Assembly: GCF_000002235.5 (NCBI RefSeq)
Contig: NW_022145539.1
Span: 107,501 to 171,500 of the forward strand
Direction of reading: 5' to 3'
Source: Strongylocentrotus purpuratus
Taxonomy: Eukaryota; Echinodermata; Echinoidea; Camarodonta; Strongylocentrotidae
DNA length: 64,000 bases
Shown here: positions 48,581-59,063 of the stretch, piece after piece
Layout: each line of letters starts with the position of its first letter
Position numbering within the stretch: the first letter of the stretch is position 1
Translations under genes and position numbers: made by a program
The notes under the pieces: generated by a model
Databases searched by the model: none
Told to the model about the DNA's origin: nothing
The model's input: only the letters and a program-made list of their open reading frames with translations

Positions 48581-48666
48581 GACTGATTTTGTATAATATG
48601 TGATCTGTATGGTAGAAGATTTTGTCATTTCATGGTTTCTATTCAATTCTTCTTTCTTTCCGACAG

Positions 48667-48762
48667 GAGTTTGAGAGGAAAGCGAATGACAGGAAATTCC
48701 GGTTGCGTGATCTTCTGAGTGTTCCCATGCAAAGAATACTCAAGTACCATCTTCTGTTAAAG
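48667..48762 (+). CDS. vav: VAV exon 9: DH domain, core exchange motif
   Basis: 32 codons, phase 0; acceptor tttccgacag, donor aag|GTGAGT. Ends [17 protein letters not shown], the third conserved DH block (helix contacting the GTPase). Leu335 and Lys336 correspond to VAV1 Leu334/Lys335, whose mutation abolishes exchange. The conservation predicts an active GEF for Rac/Rho-type GTPases. Confidence 0.95.
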
Positions 48763-49368
48763 GTGAGTTAATTTTCTATTTTTTTTTTTTATTCATTCAA
48801 TTACTTTACCTTTCTGATTTTGTTTAAGGAAATGACAGGTGGATAAATAAATCTTTTTTATTGTATGGGAGAAAGTGTGTAATAGAAACTGATAAGGCAA
48901 TTTTTGTTGTTGATAAAGGCATATGATAGGGGTGGACTTTGGGGTAATGCATGCAGAGAGTAACTTGACTAGCATGCTGCAATACAAAATATACTACTGA
49001 TAAATGTGGCTGAAGAGATCTAGCATAACTCTAAATTCTTTAAAAGCCTTGGACACTAAATGCAAACCGTAGAACTTTACAACCCCCCCCCCCCCAAAAA
49101 AAAGAAAGAACAACACTATTAATAAATCTCTGATTTCATGGTCAAGATCTAACTTACTTATTGTTTTCCACCACAAGTTTGTGTGCTCTGTCACGCTATT
49201 ACAAAGTAGATCTTAATGAAACAGCTTTAAAAAAAATATTGTCTATATCCTTTAATATAATTGAACATGATCATACATGTACTTTATTTCCTTATTGTTG
49301 TCCCTCATGCCACTACTGTACTTTTCCTGAAAGTTACCTGTGATAAAGCTTATAGCACATATAGCACA

Positions 49369-49461
49369 TGACTGACCTAAAGGTTTATAATTATGATTGC
49401 AGCTTTAGCTAAATCCAGGATATTGTTTAGAATCTGAGACAAAGATATCCAATCCCTTTAA
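49369..49461. mobile_element. Family D MITE, truncated copy (inverted end)
   Basis: Matches one terminus of 34286-34669 in reverse (gacctaaaggtttataatta, gctaaatccaggat, aatccctttaa). Its terminal TTAA is also the first TTAA of the next element. Confidence 0.8.
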
Positions 49462-49965
49462 CGGTATTACAAAGTTTTGGTACAGGGTCATGAATTTGGT
49501 TCAAATTAGCATATTGGAAGCATATGTGTTCCTACAATTGTCATTGATCGTTGTCCCGGTTGAAATCGAGTTTAAAGTTATGAAATTATAAATAATAAAC
49601 TCTTTATGTTGTATGGCTCCCTCTCAAGGTCAACATATCAATTTAGCTATGAAACAATGTTCTTGACTAAAATCGACCGATTAGCTATACCCGTTTGAAA
49701 TTATATACCACAACTACATATTCTGAGATTTTCATGGTCGCAGTTCCCATTGTACGGCGGTAGTCGCCATTTGAAATTAATCAAAATTTACCGGAAGCAC
49801 CGGTAAGTTTTTATATTCAATTTTTCTCGAAAACAGAAGTGTTTCGGAAGTTAATTTTTTTAGTGCTTATAATACATCCACAGGGGCATCCAAATATATA
49901 AAAATTGTAAAGATTCATTATCCACCCAATTTTCAAAATTTCCCAAAACTTTGTATTACCTTTAA
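49458..49965. mobile_element. TTAA-flanked MITE, family E copy 1
   Basis: TTAA at 49458-49461 and 49962-49965; inner ends GGTATTACAAAGTTTTGG and CCAAAACTTTGTATTACC are perfect inverses. Second copy at 58537-59063. Confidence 0.88.
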
Positions 49966-50139
49966 TATGAAGTTAAACTATACAAAAATATTAAAATGAG
50001 AAAGTGGTACATGACACTAAGTGATTGATTGAGAGACACTTTTCCATATGTGACTTGTTTTTGTATTTGGAGTGGAGTATTCTTTAGCTCGGTGTTCATG
50101 AGGTATTAATGGCTACCTACCTTTTGTTCATTTAAACAG

Positions 50140-50211
50140 GAATTAGTGAAGAGTACAGACAAGCAACATACAGAGAGGAAGGAGTTGGATGAAGCGCTGG
50201 ATGAGATGCAG
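50140..50211 (+). CDS. vav: VAV exon 10: DH domain, C-terminal helix
   Basis: 24 codons, phase 0; acceptor tttaaacag, donor cag|GTAGGT. Peptide ELVKSTDKQHTERKELDEAL then DEMQ continues the L-L-L-K/Q-E-L-V-K helix from exon 9 and carries the E-R-x-x-L-x-x-A-L-D-x-M segment typical of the end of VAV DH domains. Confidence 0.92.
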
Positions 50212-50261
50212 GTAGGTCATATTTATTCAAACTAAAAGTCCCTATCAAGGATATGTAAGCC

Positions 50262-50645
50262 CTCAAAGATAAAGACCAGTTATGGTCATGCGATTGCATT
50301 GTGAAAGAAACGTTGTGAAATCGATCAGAAAAGGTTGATCATCTAGAATAGAATGTACTGCAAGGTTCTGGAATCATCAAAATGATAAGAAATTTGGCCC
50401 AGTTTTCATAAAGTTACAAGCACTGTACACAAACAGATGTATATGGGACTACGCACAGGTGCGTTTTTATCTCTCACACACCAATAGATAAACTAATTTA
50501 CCAAATCTATCAATTAGTAGGCGGTTTCCCGGCAAAATTTGTATCATGTATTATTCAAAACATATTCTTTCACATGATTGGTAATAAGAGCTTCCATTTA
50601 ATTTTTTGAAATTGGGGCGTTTCCAATACTGGTCTTTACCTTTAA
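50262..50645. mobile_element. TTAA-type MITE, family C copy 1
   Basis: ATAAAGACCAGTTATGG at left, ATACTGGTCTTTACCTTTAA at right; left TTAA mutated to CTCA. Parts resemble family B (gcgattgcattgtgaaagaa). Confidence 0.8.
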
Positions 50646-50663
50646 CAACCTTTAATCAGAATC

Positions 50664-50770
50664 AGATGATGGTAATGGCGATGATGATAATGATGTTGAT
50701 GGTTGTGATGATAATAGTGGTGATAATGGCAATGATGAGGATGGTGATGATGATGACGATGATGCTGATA
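50664..50770. repeat. (GAT)n degenerate repeat
   Basis: GATGAT/GGTAAT units, shorter relative of the block at 51006-51478. Confidence 0.9.
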
Positions 50771-51005
50771 AAGCCTAAACAAAAGATGTTGTATTACCCT
50801 TTCTGACAAAAGAAAATCTTGAAATCTACGGTCGGCTTTTAAAAATAGTTTTCTTTTTTGTTACCGCTTTTTTAGAAAGAAAAAATCATTAAAGCATTGA
50901 AAACTGAGAAATATCAGCCCAAAGAGGGAGTAAAAAAAAAGAAAAGAAGATTTCTGAATGACCGACTCATGTTTTGGCCCCTAAAGGGCTATACAACATT
51001 AGTGG

Positions 51006-51091
51006 TGGTAATGATGGTGATGATGATGACGATGATGGTTGTGATTATAATAGTGGTGATGGTGGAGTAGATGATGATGATGATGGTGGTA

Positions 51092-51133
<42 letters not shown>

Positions 51134-51139
51134 GTGGTA

Positions 51140-51190
<51 letters not shown>

Positions 51191-51322
51191 GTGGTAATGA
51201 TGATGATGATGATGATGATGTTGATGATGATGATGATGATGATGATGGTGGTGAAGATGATGGTGATGATGGTGATGTTGATGATGATGATGATAATGAT
51301 GATGATAATGATGATGATGATA

Positions 51323-51369
<47 letters not shown>

Positions 51370-51478
51370 AATTATGGTTGTAATGATGATGATGATGGTG
51401 ATGATGACGATGATGATGATGGTAGTGGTGATGGGGTTAATGATGATGACGATGATGATGATGGTGGTGGTATTGGTA
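51006..51478. repeat. (GAT)n microsatellite abutting exon 11
   Basis: About 470 bp of GAT units with GGT and AAT interruptions. The long poly-Asp, poly-Met and poly-Ile frames are artefacts of the period. It stops about 30 bp before the vav exon 11 acceptor. Confidence 0.95.
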
Positions 51479-51509
51479 ATGATGTTATCCTTCTCCCTTG
51501 TTCTTTCAG

Positions 51510-51583
51510 GATGTTTCCATGTTTGTGAATGAGGTGAAGAGGGACCATGAGCTGATGCAGACCAATGACTCAATCCAAGCAAG
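51510..51583 (+). CDS. vav: VAV exon 11: DH-PH linker helix
   Basis: 24 codons plus two bases; acceptor tgttctttcag, donor ag|GTAAAT. Peptide DVSMFVNEVKRDHELMQTND ends S-I-Q-A, matching the D-x-x-x-x-V-N-E-x-K-R-D-x-E segment of VAV proteins. The acceptor lies only about 30 bp after a 470-bp (GAT)n block, so the branch point must lie in or at the edge of the repeat. Confidence 0.9.
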
Positions 51584-51646
51584 GTAAATAAATCTACTCT
51601 TTATTCACCATGGTTTTAAACCCTAGCACTTTGTTAGTTTGTACAG

Positions 51647-51710
51647 TTTGGTCAGCTACAGAGGGAAGAGTCTGAACACGTATGGACGTAACCAGAAAGA
51701 TGGAGAGTTT
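51647..51710 (+). pseudogene. Partial duplicate of VAV exon 12 in intron 11
   Basis: Preceded by its own tgtacag, this stretch repeats the first 62-64 bp of exon 12 with five differences. Encoded change: GES to GKS and LNSYG to LNTYG, the rest identical. Homology stops at gagag, after which the frame runs on to TGA at 51786-51788. No plausible donor is seen at the end of the match, so it looks like a truncated exon copy; an alternative terminal exon or a haplotype/assembly artefact are other explanations. Confidence 0.7.
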
Positions 51711-51794
51711 ACATACACATTAAACATTGTTTTGTTTTCATATGAGCTCATCTCATGTTTCATTGATCGATTCTTTGTCTTTGTTTGAACACAG

Positions 51795-51887
51795 TTTGGT
51801 CAGCTACAGAGGGGAGAGTCTGAATTCGTACGGACGTAACCAGAAAGATGGAGAGTTGAAGATCAGAGTCACTGGAGCAAAGAAGAA
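51795..51887 (+). CDS. vav: VAV exon 12: start of PH domain
   Basis: One base completes Ser391, then 30 codons plus two bases; acceptor gaacacag, donor aa|GTGAGT. The peptide contains SLVSYRGESLNSYGRNQKDG and E-L-K-I-R-V, the VAV PH entry (L-x-x-Y-G-R-x-x-x-D-G-E-L-K-I). A near copy of its first 62 bp sits 148 bp upstream (51647-51708). Confidence 0.92.
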
Positions 51888-51973
51888 GTGAGTCCAATTT
51901 CTCGGGTACCAACAGCCATCAAATATTCCAAATGGTTCTCAATCAGTTTGGGGTCTTGAAGGAAGTTAAATAT

Positions 51974-52338
51974 TTAAAGGCATCGTTTTACAATGTTCAG
52001 TCTTATATATGTATAGCCCTACATGTTATCAGTGTCTGTGATATGGTGTAATATTGAAGCCCTAAAAAAATTGTGCTTCATAATGATCATGAAGTGGCTT
52101 TATTTTTTTTTAATTCTTTGATTGGCCGGTTTTACCAAACTCATTTTCCCTAATAGACTGTAGTATAATAAAACAAACGTTAGGAAAACAAAAAAATTAT
52201 ATTCAGTTTTCCAATCATAAATATCTTGATAATCAGACCGGCTTGTAAAAGTCATGGGAATCCAGACCTAAAGGTTTAGAATTATGATTGTAGTATAGTA
52301 TGAGCTAAATCCAGGATTTTTGTTTCCAAATCTGAAGC
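51974..52338. mobile_element. Family D MITE, copy 3 (inverted)
   Basis: TTAAAGGCATCGTTTTACAA at left matches the reversed right end of 34286-34669; the right end fades near 52338 without a clear TTAA. Confidence 0.75.
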
Positions 52339-52667
52339 CATGTTTATACCGAGGATGTAGGAGGAAGTTTTATTTTGAAATATTTTTCATATCATTTGTA
52401 CAGTTCTAGATGGCAGACAGAAAGGTACGATTGAATTGAATTGAATTGAATTGAATTCACTCCGTAAGAGTTGTCAGTTATAAATCAAATTGGAATGAAA
52501 TGTGGATTTATCTCATACAGTCTTCCCTCTTTCTCTCTATCTTTTTTTTTTCTCTCTCTCTCTCTATTGCAAGTCATTCTCATCCTTCATTATAATTCAT
52601 ACTGTATGTAGCTGTTAGTTTAGGTTAGATTTAATAGGTTAGTTTAAGTAATAATAGTATACAAATA

Positions 52668-52828
52668 ATGAATGGTTATGAGTTCAATAGTGCAAATATT
52701 TTCATGAGTTGAAAGATTAACATTCTATTCAACGAGGCGTCATAGAATAGAATTAATGTTAATCTTTCAACGAATGAAAATATTCGCACCATTGAACGAA
52801 TGAAAAACATTCATTATTTGTTTCATAC
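52668..52828. repeat. Long inverted repeat, arms about 75 bp
   Basis: Left arm (caaataatgaatg, gttgaaagattaacatt, ctatt) and right arm (aatag, aatgttaatctttcaac, cattcattatttg) face each other across about 10 bp near 52735-52745. Could be a recent fold-back element or a hairpin-forming transcript segment. Confidence 0.8.
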
Positions 52829-53139
52829 AACATCAAAGAAGATCTAATAGAACGTTAATCAACAAATTATGCTTTACTCCTTATATTAAAGATAAATTCA
52901 AGTTGAATTCAAGCCTTCTCGATTACATTCAGATTGCCTTCGCGTCAGATACACGCAGGGATACGCGCGCGCACGGCAGAGAGGTACGCAGTCTGCATAT
53001 AACCAAAAATGCACGGCGCATATAACCAAAAATGCACGACCGTGCAATATACCATCTGTTGAATATCATGTGACCAACAATCCTCCAATCAAATGACAGG
53101 GATCCACGTAGGTGTTGTATAATTTAGTTTAATCGAGGG

Positions 53140-53372
53140 CTGCAAGCATTACAAGCTTCATGCTTAGGCTGTATCCCTCTTATATCATGTTAATTGTAAA
53201 AATGAGTATTGTTCTCCTATGTATTATATTATCTATGTTCTATACTATATGAGTATCATGTATTGTACTTTGAAACGTAAATTATATCACACTGATGGAC
53301 ATTATGTATATTTAAAATATGTATGTTTAAAATATGATATAGAAACCAATGAATCAAATCAAATCAAATAAC
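53140..53372 (+). mobile_element. Retroposon 3' end with (AATCA)n tail
   Basis: AT-rich segment from gggctgcaagcattac ending aatgaatcaaatcaaatcaa. Looks like the 3' end of a + strand non-LTR element; no coding remnant. Confidence 0.45.
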
Positions 53373-53512
53373 TTGCAGTCACTAAACAGTTACAGTATAT
53401 GACACGCAAAATATTGTGCAAACTATAGTTTCATATGAAAACAACATTATGTAGCAAACATTTGTACCTGTGTGTGTGTTTAGTTGTATGTTTGTATTAG
53501 AAACAAATATAT

Positions 53513-53562
53513 TTAAATTTAAATTAAATTAAATTAAATTTAAATTTAATTTTTTTAAATTT
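53513..53562. repeat. (AAATT)n simple repeat
   Basis: aaatttaaattaaattaaat followed by its mirror; nearly self-complementary. Confidence 0.85.
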
Positions 53563-53757
53563 TATTACTCAACTAAAACAGCAATTTCAAATCAACTCTG
53601 CCCATGTTTTGTTCAAAATCATGCATTTTTGAAAATTCAAAAAAAAATTGCACATTGTCATAAAAATATTAATAAAAAATAAACATAAAAGATAACAAAC
53701 ATTACCATCTCATTAAATATACTTCAATCTATCACCATGCTAATTTTCACATTGGAC

Positions 53758-53907
53758 CTTAGGGGGGGGGGGGGGGGGGGGGGCATAAGATTTTGTCTTA
53801 CGTATGTAAAAGTCTAAAATGCGATTTGAATATGAGATAAGTAAAGTTCTTAGCTTAACAGTTTACTTAGTAAATTTCTTACTTATTCTAAGTATTGAAT
53901 GCCAGCC
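53758..53907. mobile_element. Family L element, truncated copy 2, with G22 run
   Basis: A run of 22 G at 53762-53783 follows ggaccttag. The rest (aaatgcgatttgaatatgag, cttattctaagtattgaatg) matches one end of 48007-48447. Confidence 0.65.
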
Positions 53908-54119
53908 ATGGCTAACATAGCAATTGTTAAATATCGGTACTTTCTCAACTCTTTCACTCAAACAATTTCCATTTTTTCTTCTCCATTCTCTCCTTTCCAC
54001 CGTCTTGGTCTTTCAACATGAAAGTATATTATTACATTAAACTTAAAACTTTGTTTTGCAATTTCGACTTCATCTTACCAATGCTAAATAATTTCTGCTA
54101 AAGTAGACTTACAATATGT

Positions 54120-54250
54120 ATTTTAGTTTTGTATATGTTTATATCTCTCTATTTTATAAACTTATTTGTAAATTGAACATTTGCAGCCTGCGAGCTGCTT
54201 GTTTGATGTGATTTTGCAATAAACCAAACCAATACAATGCAATACAACAG
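54120..54250 (+). mobile_element. Retroposon 3' end
   Basis: gcagcctgcgagctgcttgt ... tgattttgcaataaaccaaa, ending in caatacaatgcaatacaac. AATAAA plus a degenerate pentamer tail fits a + strand non-LTR 3' end. Confidence 0.4.
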
Positions 54251-54424
54251 CCAAAACTAAACATTATTTTACTATGCTTGGCCAAGGATCCTCCATTTTC
54301 ATGTCACAGTGGAGTCGCTCGGGTGATATGACTTTAAAGGTATTACTATTAACTGGGACGATATTCTATATTGAATAAACCATAGGGACATACCCAAGCA
54401 CATACCAAGTGCATAGGGACATAC

Positions 54425-54826
54425 TTAAAGAGAAGGTCGAGTTCTGGAAAGAGGTGAAAAATAACTACATGTATGAGCGTTATCATTGTTTTTATGCTAG
54501 TGTGTAAGAACATCAGGTAAAAAATGTTCCCTGGAAAGCATGGCTCCTCAAATGCCTTCACATTCTAAATATGGCATGTATCAGCATAAAAATCGGGACA
54601 GATTTTTATGCCACATGTTTGTGTAGTCCCATATACATCTTTCTGTGTACAGTGCTTATAACTTTACCAAGACTGGGCCAAATTTCTAATCATTTTCATG
54701 ACTCCAGAACCTTGCAGTACATACCAATGCTTATATGCTAGATGATCAACCATTTCTGATCGATTCCACACCGTTTCTTTCACAATGCAATCGCATGACC
54801 GGAACTCAACTTTATCTTTTTATTAA
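54425..54826. mobile_element. TTAA-flanked MITE, family C/B copy 2
   Basis: TTAA at 54425-54428 and 54823-54826. GGTCGAGTTCTGGAAAG at left, ACCGGAACTCAACTTTATC at right. Left half differs from other copies; right half closely matches them. Confidence 0.75.
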
Positions 54827-54886
54827 TGTGTTATGCACTATATAAGAGTGGTATTATTATCATTATTATTATTTAAAAAACATGTC

Positions 54887-54921
54887 TAATCAAATCAAAT
54901 CAAATCAAATCAAATCAAATT
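54887..54921 (+). repeat. (AATCA)n tail before exon 13
   Basis: Seven copies of AATCA, preceded by an ATT-rich stretch and aaaaaacatg. Likely the tail of a fully truncated retroposon; ends 27 bp before the exon 13 acceptor. Confidence 0.85.
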
Positions 54922-54948
54922 GTATTTCTTCTTTTGTCTTTCTCACAG

Positions 54949-55015
54949 TGCCGCACAAACAAGATACTGCTTCTTGTTTGACAAGGTCCTTCTGGTCTGT
55001 AAAAGTGGTGGAAGG
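54949..55015 (+). CDS. vav: VAV exon 13: PH domain
   Basis: One base completes Asn422, then 22 codons to phase 0; acceptor tttctcacag, donor agg|GTAGGT. Peptide AAQTRYCFLFDKVLLVCKSG matches the PH strand pattern R-Y-x-F-L-F-D-K-x-x-L-x-C-K of VAV proteins. A retroposon (AATCA)n tail ends 27 bp upstream of the exon. Confidence 0.93.
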
Positions 55016-57021
55016 GTAGGTCACAATACTTGTTTCATTACTCAAAAGAAAAATCAGAGAAAACAAGAAAAATTACCCCCCAAAAGAACAAAAAATGCAT
55101 ATATATGTAATTTCCTAATCACATGCTTAACAACTGGAATTCTCACTTGCAAATACAATGATGAAGCAATTTTATATCTCAAATTTGTTTTTAAGTTGTT
55201 TTCTGTTCATGATAAAACTGCGTCCTTTCTCTTAATTCTTTTGTTCAACAGGATTTTTGTTATGTTGATGTTTCTAGCAACCTTTTTTTTCCTTCCGTTT
55301 TAATAGTGGGGTTTAGTTTTTAACACTTTGCTATTATGGATGAACACTTACAGGCTTTCGGAAGATAACTTTATGAATATTGATATTGTTGTAAACAAGG
55401 AACAGAAACAGGAAAATGACAGGAGAGTTTAAAGCGAGAGATCATCAACAAGTTGATCACAAATATAAGAGACATTTTTTTTCAGAACAGAAACAGGGAA
55501 ATGACATGGAAATGAATTCTAATGAACATTTGTGTTCAGCATTTACGTTACTTATTCATTCTCCATTTCTTTTTTTACTTCCTGCTATTGTTTTTTTAAT
55601 TTTGAAAGTAAAATGCAATTAAAGAAAAAATATTTTTGCAACTTTTAAGTGAAAAGATTTCCGTTAACACAGGTTATTTTGTTGCTCCCTTTCACTTTAC
55701 GAGTCTTAATTTCTTGTCATTTACAATTCATTCTCCTTAGTCTACCTGAACTGTTTTTAAACGTGGGATACGAAATGTATCTTTTCGTGCACCTGTGCTC
55801 CAAAGTGTCATATTTTGAAGCAATGCAATGCCTGGTTGTTCAATACAAAAACTTCTTAGATTTTCGATTTATTTTAAGGAGGAAATATGCGTAAATCACT
55901 TGATGAGACATTCATGAATTTGTGCGTAAGAATGTTTATAACACTCAATAACATTACTATATTTAATGAGATTTGCTAATAACATATACAACTCAGTACC
56001 ACAGCACAGTGTGTTCTAAGATAATGCTGCAATCTCCATTAGAACTCACGCAGTTACATGTTTATGTGTGCCATTCGTATGTAAAGCCTGATTATGTATA
56101 GTATGTGCCAGTATTATTACAGGGAATGGCTGATGAAACACAGCTAGAGAGGTAGCAAGTCTTGCATTTGACATGGCTCTTTAATAGCTGCACTGATGTA
56201 ATTATTACTGTTAGAGTTTCATAGAGCTGCATGCGTGCTAGGTCTTTAGAGACTTACATGTAGTTTCTATATAACATGCAAATAGATAAGGAATCGCATG
56301 GATACTAGATGGTTCCATAAATAACGATTGGGTTTGCCTATTGTTTGTTATATGTCTTGTCTTTATGATGACTCTCTTTCTTGACTGTTGATACTAGGAC
56401 ATATTATGATTATTGTTATTATTATATTTTTAAATTCTTTTTAAAAACTAAACTGCTCTCAATTATATTTATAAAAATATGTTATATTAGAGTGTTGATA
56501 ACTAAGTTTGTAAGAGTTCAAAAGCTAAGACTCTAATACCATTTAACTTGTTTTTGCCTGTTGGGGTTGATGATGTGATTAGAGTGGGGACAGGGTTTAT
56601 TTTAATGTTGATATTTCATAACTTTCTGTTATTTACATGTAAGGTGTGAAGTTAAAAAGCTTTCATATTGTTTGTTCTATCACCTCTGTTATTCTGGGAA
56701 TTCTATACTCGTTTCATTAACCTTGTTTATAGTGGAATCCCATGGATTCCAAAAATCATTAGTCTAGGTGGACCAAGGGAAACAATCCAAAATATATTGG
56801 AAAAATCTGAAAGATTTCTTCTAAAATACCAGTACTGGTACTCAAAAAAATACCTCTGACTTCAATGCAAACGATTTTGGCAAAGCTGAATAGTTTTGTG
56901 AAGAAAGGACTGGCTTTTGATGTCATTACACGAAATTTCAGTACCCTAGTTTACTTTCTTGGAACCACTGCCTCAAATAGGCAAGAGTTTCGCAGAATGA
57001 TGTAGCCGGGGTAGTACCTTG

Positions 57022-57062
<41 letters not shown>

Positions 57063-58013
57063 CGAATAATCCATATATATTCATGGATATTCTTTCCTCG
57101 TCTTCCTCCAACCCTCCTCCTTTGACTCTCTCTCTCTGACTGTCCGCCATGGACTCACTTTCTGTTCTCATTCGTAGCTAAACGTGGAGAAGCTATGGGT
57201 AGGTATAAGCCTTGTTCTGGAATGCCCCCTCCTCTCCTCTCCTCTCCATCAGCTAGCTATATTCCATCCATCCATCTGTGTCTGATTTGAATTCATGCAT
57301 CTTTTTCTTCCTTGTAGTAGAGTGCCGAGTCTTCATGTTCCTTTTCTTTGCAATCCCCTTGAATCGACTTTTCCATAATGGCTTGACGTCATCGCTTGTT
57401 TTTTCTGTTTTTAAATGTTTTCTTGTCTTTGATGTTCAATCCTGCATGGCTAGATGTATTTTGTTGCATGCTTTACTCTGTGCGTGCATACTAATATCAT
57501 CAAGGCTCTAATATGGTTTGTCTTTTTGATATGCTGTGCGTAGGATTAAGAATCAAAGAGGCCTTAAATGAGATACAAGCATTTGACAGTTAGTGTCGTT
57601 TACAAAAAGTCGGTGCCATTCCTGTCAAATTTGTGCCGACACAAAAAGAGTTTGCGCAAGTAACTTGGCGGGCAAAATTTAGCCGTCTCAATACTGCTGA
57701 ATACATGAATGTGCGTACCGACTGTTTGTTTTTATCTTCTATTTCGGATTGTACTTTAAAAAAAAATGCTTGCTGTCAATACATGTGAGAGAGGTCGGTT
57801 CCCAATGTGGAAGTGGGTTCATTGTGCTTAAAGACTGTCTTATGATACTCCTTAGGGTTGAGAAGAGAAGATGGAGATATCTAAAAATAATTATTATTCA
57901 AAGTTGGTTGAAAGATACAGAAGTGAAATGGATTTTTTTTTTAAAGCCCTTTGCTGCCGAAATGCATGTATAAAGCAATATGAAGAATAAAGTATACCTT
58001 TGAAAATTAATCT
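55016..58013. other. First part of intron 13, no gene seen
   Basis: AT-rich. Contains a duplicated gaacagaaacagg-aaatgaca (about 55400 and 55485), (TC)n at 57024-57059, and a candidate 21-nt microexon at 57178-57198. Several short open frames have no domain and AT-driven composition. Confidence 0.4.
57178..57198 (+). CDS. Candidate alternative microexon in vav intron 13
   Basis: Between a pyrimidine-rich ctgttctcattcgtag and tgg|GTAGGT lie 21 bases encoding LNVEKLW. Neighbouring exons are both phase 0, so inclusion would insert seven residues in the PH loop without frame change. Known VAV proteins align well without it; this may be chance. Confidence 0.2.
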
Positions 58014-58407
58014 TTAAAGGTAAAGACCAGTTTTGGAAACGCCCCCTCTCAAAAAATGAAATGGAAGCTCCTATTATCAATCATGTGAAAGAATATATTT
58101 TGACTAATACGTGATGATACAAATTTTGCCGAGAAACTGCCTACTAATTGATATATTTGGTAAATTATTATATCTGTTTGGACCTGATAGATATCGCGCA
58201 CGTGTCGTGTAGTCCCATATACATCTTTCTGTGTACAGTGCTTGTAACTTTACCAAGACTGGGCCAAATTTCTTATCATTTTGATGATTCCAGAACCTTG
58301 CAGTACACACCAATACTTGTATGCTAGATGATCAACCTTTTTTTATTGATTCCACAACGTTTCTCTCACAATACAATCGCATGACCAGAACTGGTCTTTA
58401 TCTTTAA
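58014..58407. mobile_element. TTAA-flanked MITE, family C copy 3
   Basis: TTAAAGGTAAAGACCAGTTT at left; ACTGGTCTTTATCTTTAA at right; TTAA at both ends. Inverted relative to 50262-50645. Confidence 0.85.
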
Positions 58408-58536
58408 CAATGCTATTTAAAATGCATGCCAATTTTGCCTAACCATTCTAATAAGACAAGAAAAAAAAAAGCAATATGAAGAAGAAAAAAAGCATACAGC
58501 TTATCTTTATCTACAAAGTATAACAGAGAAATGAGA

Positions 58537-59063
58537 TTAAAGGCAATATAAAGTTTTGGTATAGGGTCATGAATTTGGTTCAAATGAACATATTGGATGC
58601 ATATGTGATCCTACAATATTCAGTGATTGCTGTCGCGGTTGAAATCAAGTCTAAAGTTATGAAATTGTAAATAATTAACTCTTTATGTTGTATAGCTCCC
58701 TCTCAAGGTCAACATATTAATCAAGCTATAAAACAATGTTTCTTGACTAAAATTGACCGATTAGCTACATGTATTCCCATTTGGAAATTATGTATCACAA
58801 CTACATGTACATGTACGTATTCTGAGATTTTCATGGTCGCAGCTACCATTGTTCGGTCGTAGGCGCTATTTGAAATTTATCAAAATTTACCAGGAGCACC
58901 GGTAAATTTTTATATTAAATTTTTCTCGAAACAGAAGTGTTTGAGGAGCTAAATTTTCTAGTGCTTATAATACATCCACAGGGGCATCCAAATATATCAA
59001 AATTGTAAAGAATCACTATCCACCCAATTTTCAAAATTTCCCAAAACTTTGTATTACCTTTAA
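58537..59063. mobile_element. TTAA-flanked MITE, family E copy 2
   Basis: TTAAAGGCAATATAAAGTTT at left; CAAAACTTTGTATTACCTTTAA region at right; same orientation and order of internal blocks as 49458-49965. Confidence 0.88.

Noticed and set aside
50974..51582. 184- and 197-residue frames rich in Asp or Ile
   Set aside because: (GAT)n artefact overlapping the vav exon 11 acceptor; vav exon 11 is read in a different context with clear homology.
54920..55303. 127-residue frame running from exon 13 into intron 13
   Set aside because: Only 54949-55015 matches VAV; the rest follows a good GTAGGT donor and looks like AT-rich intron.
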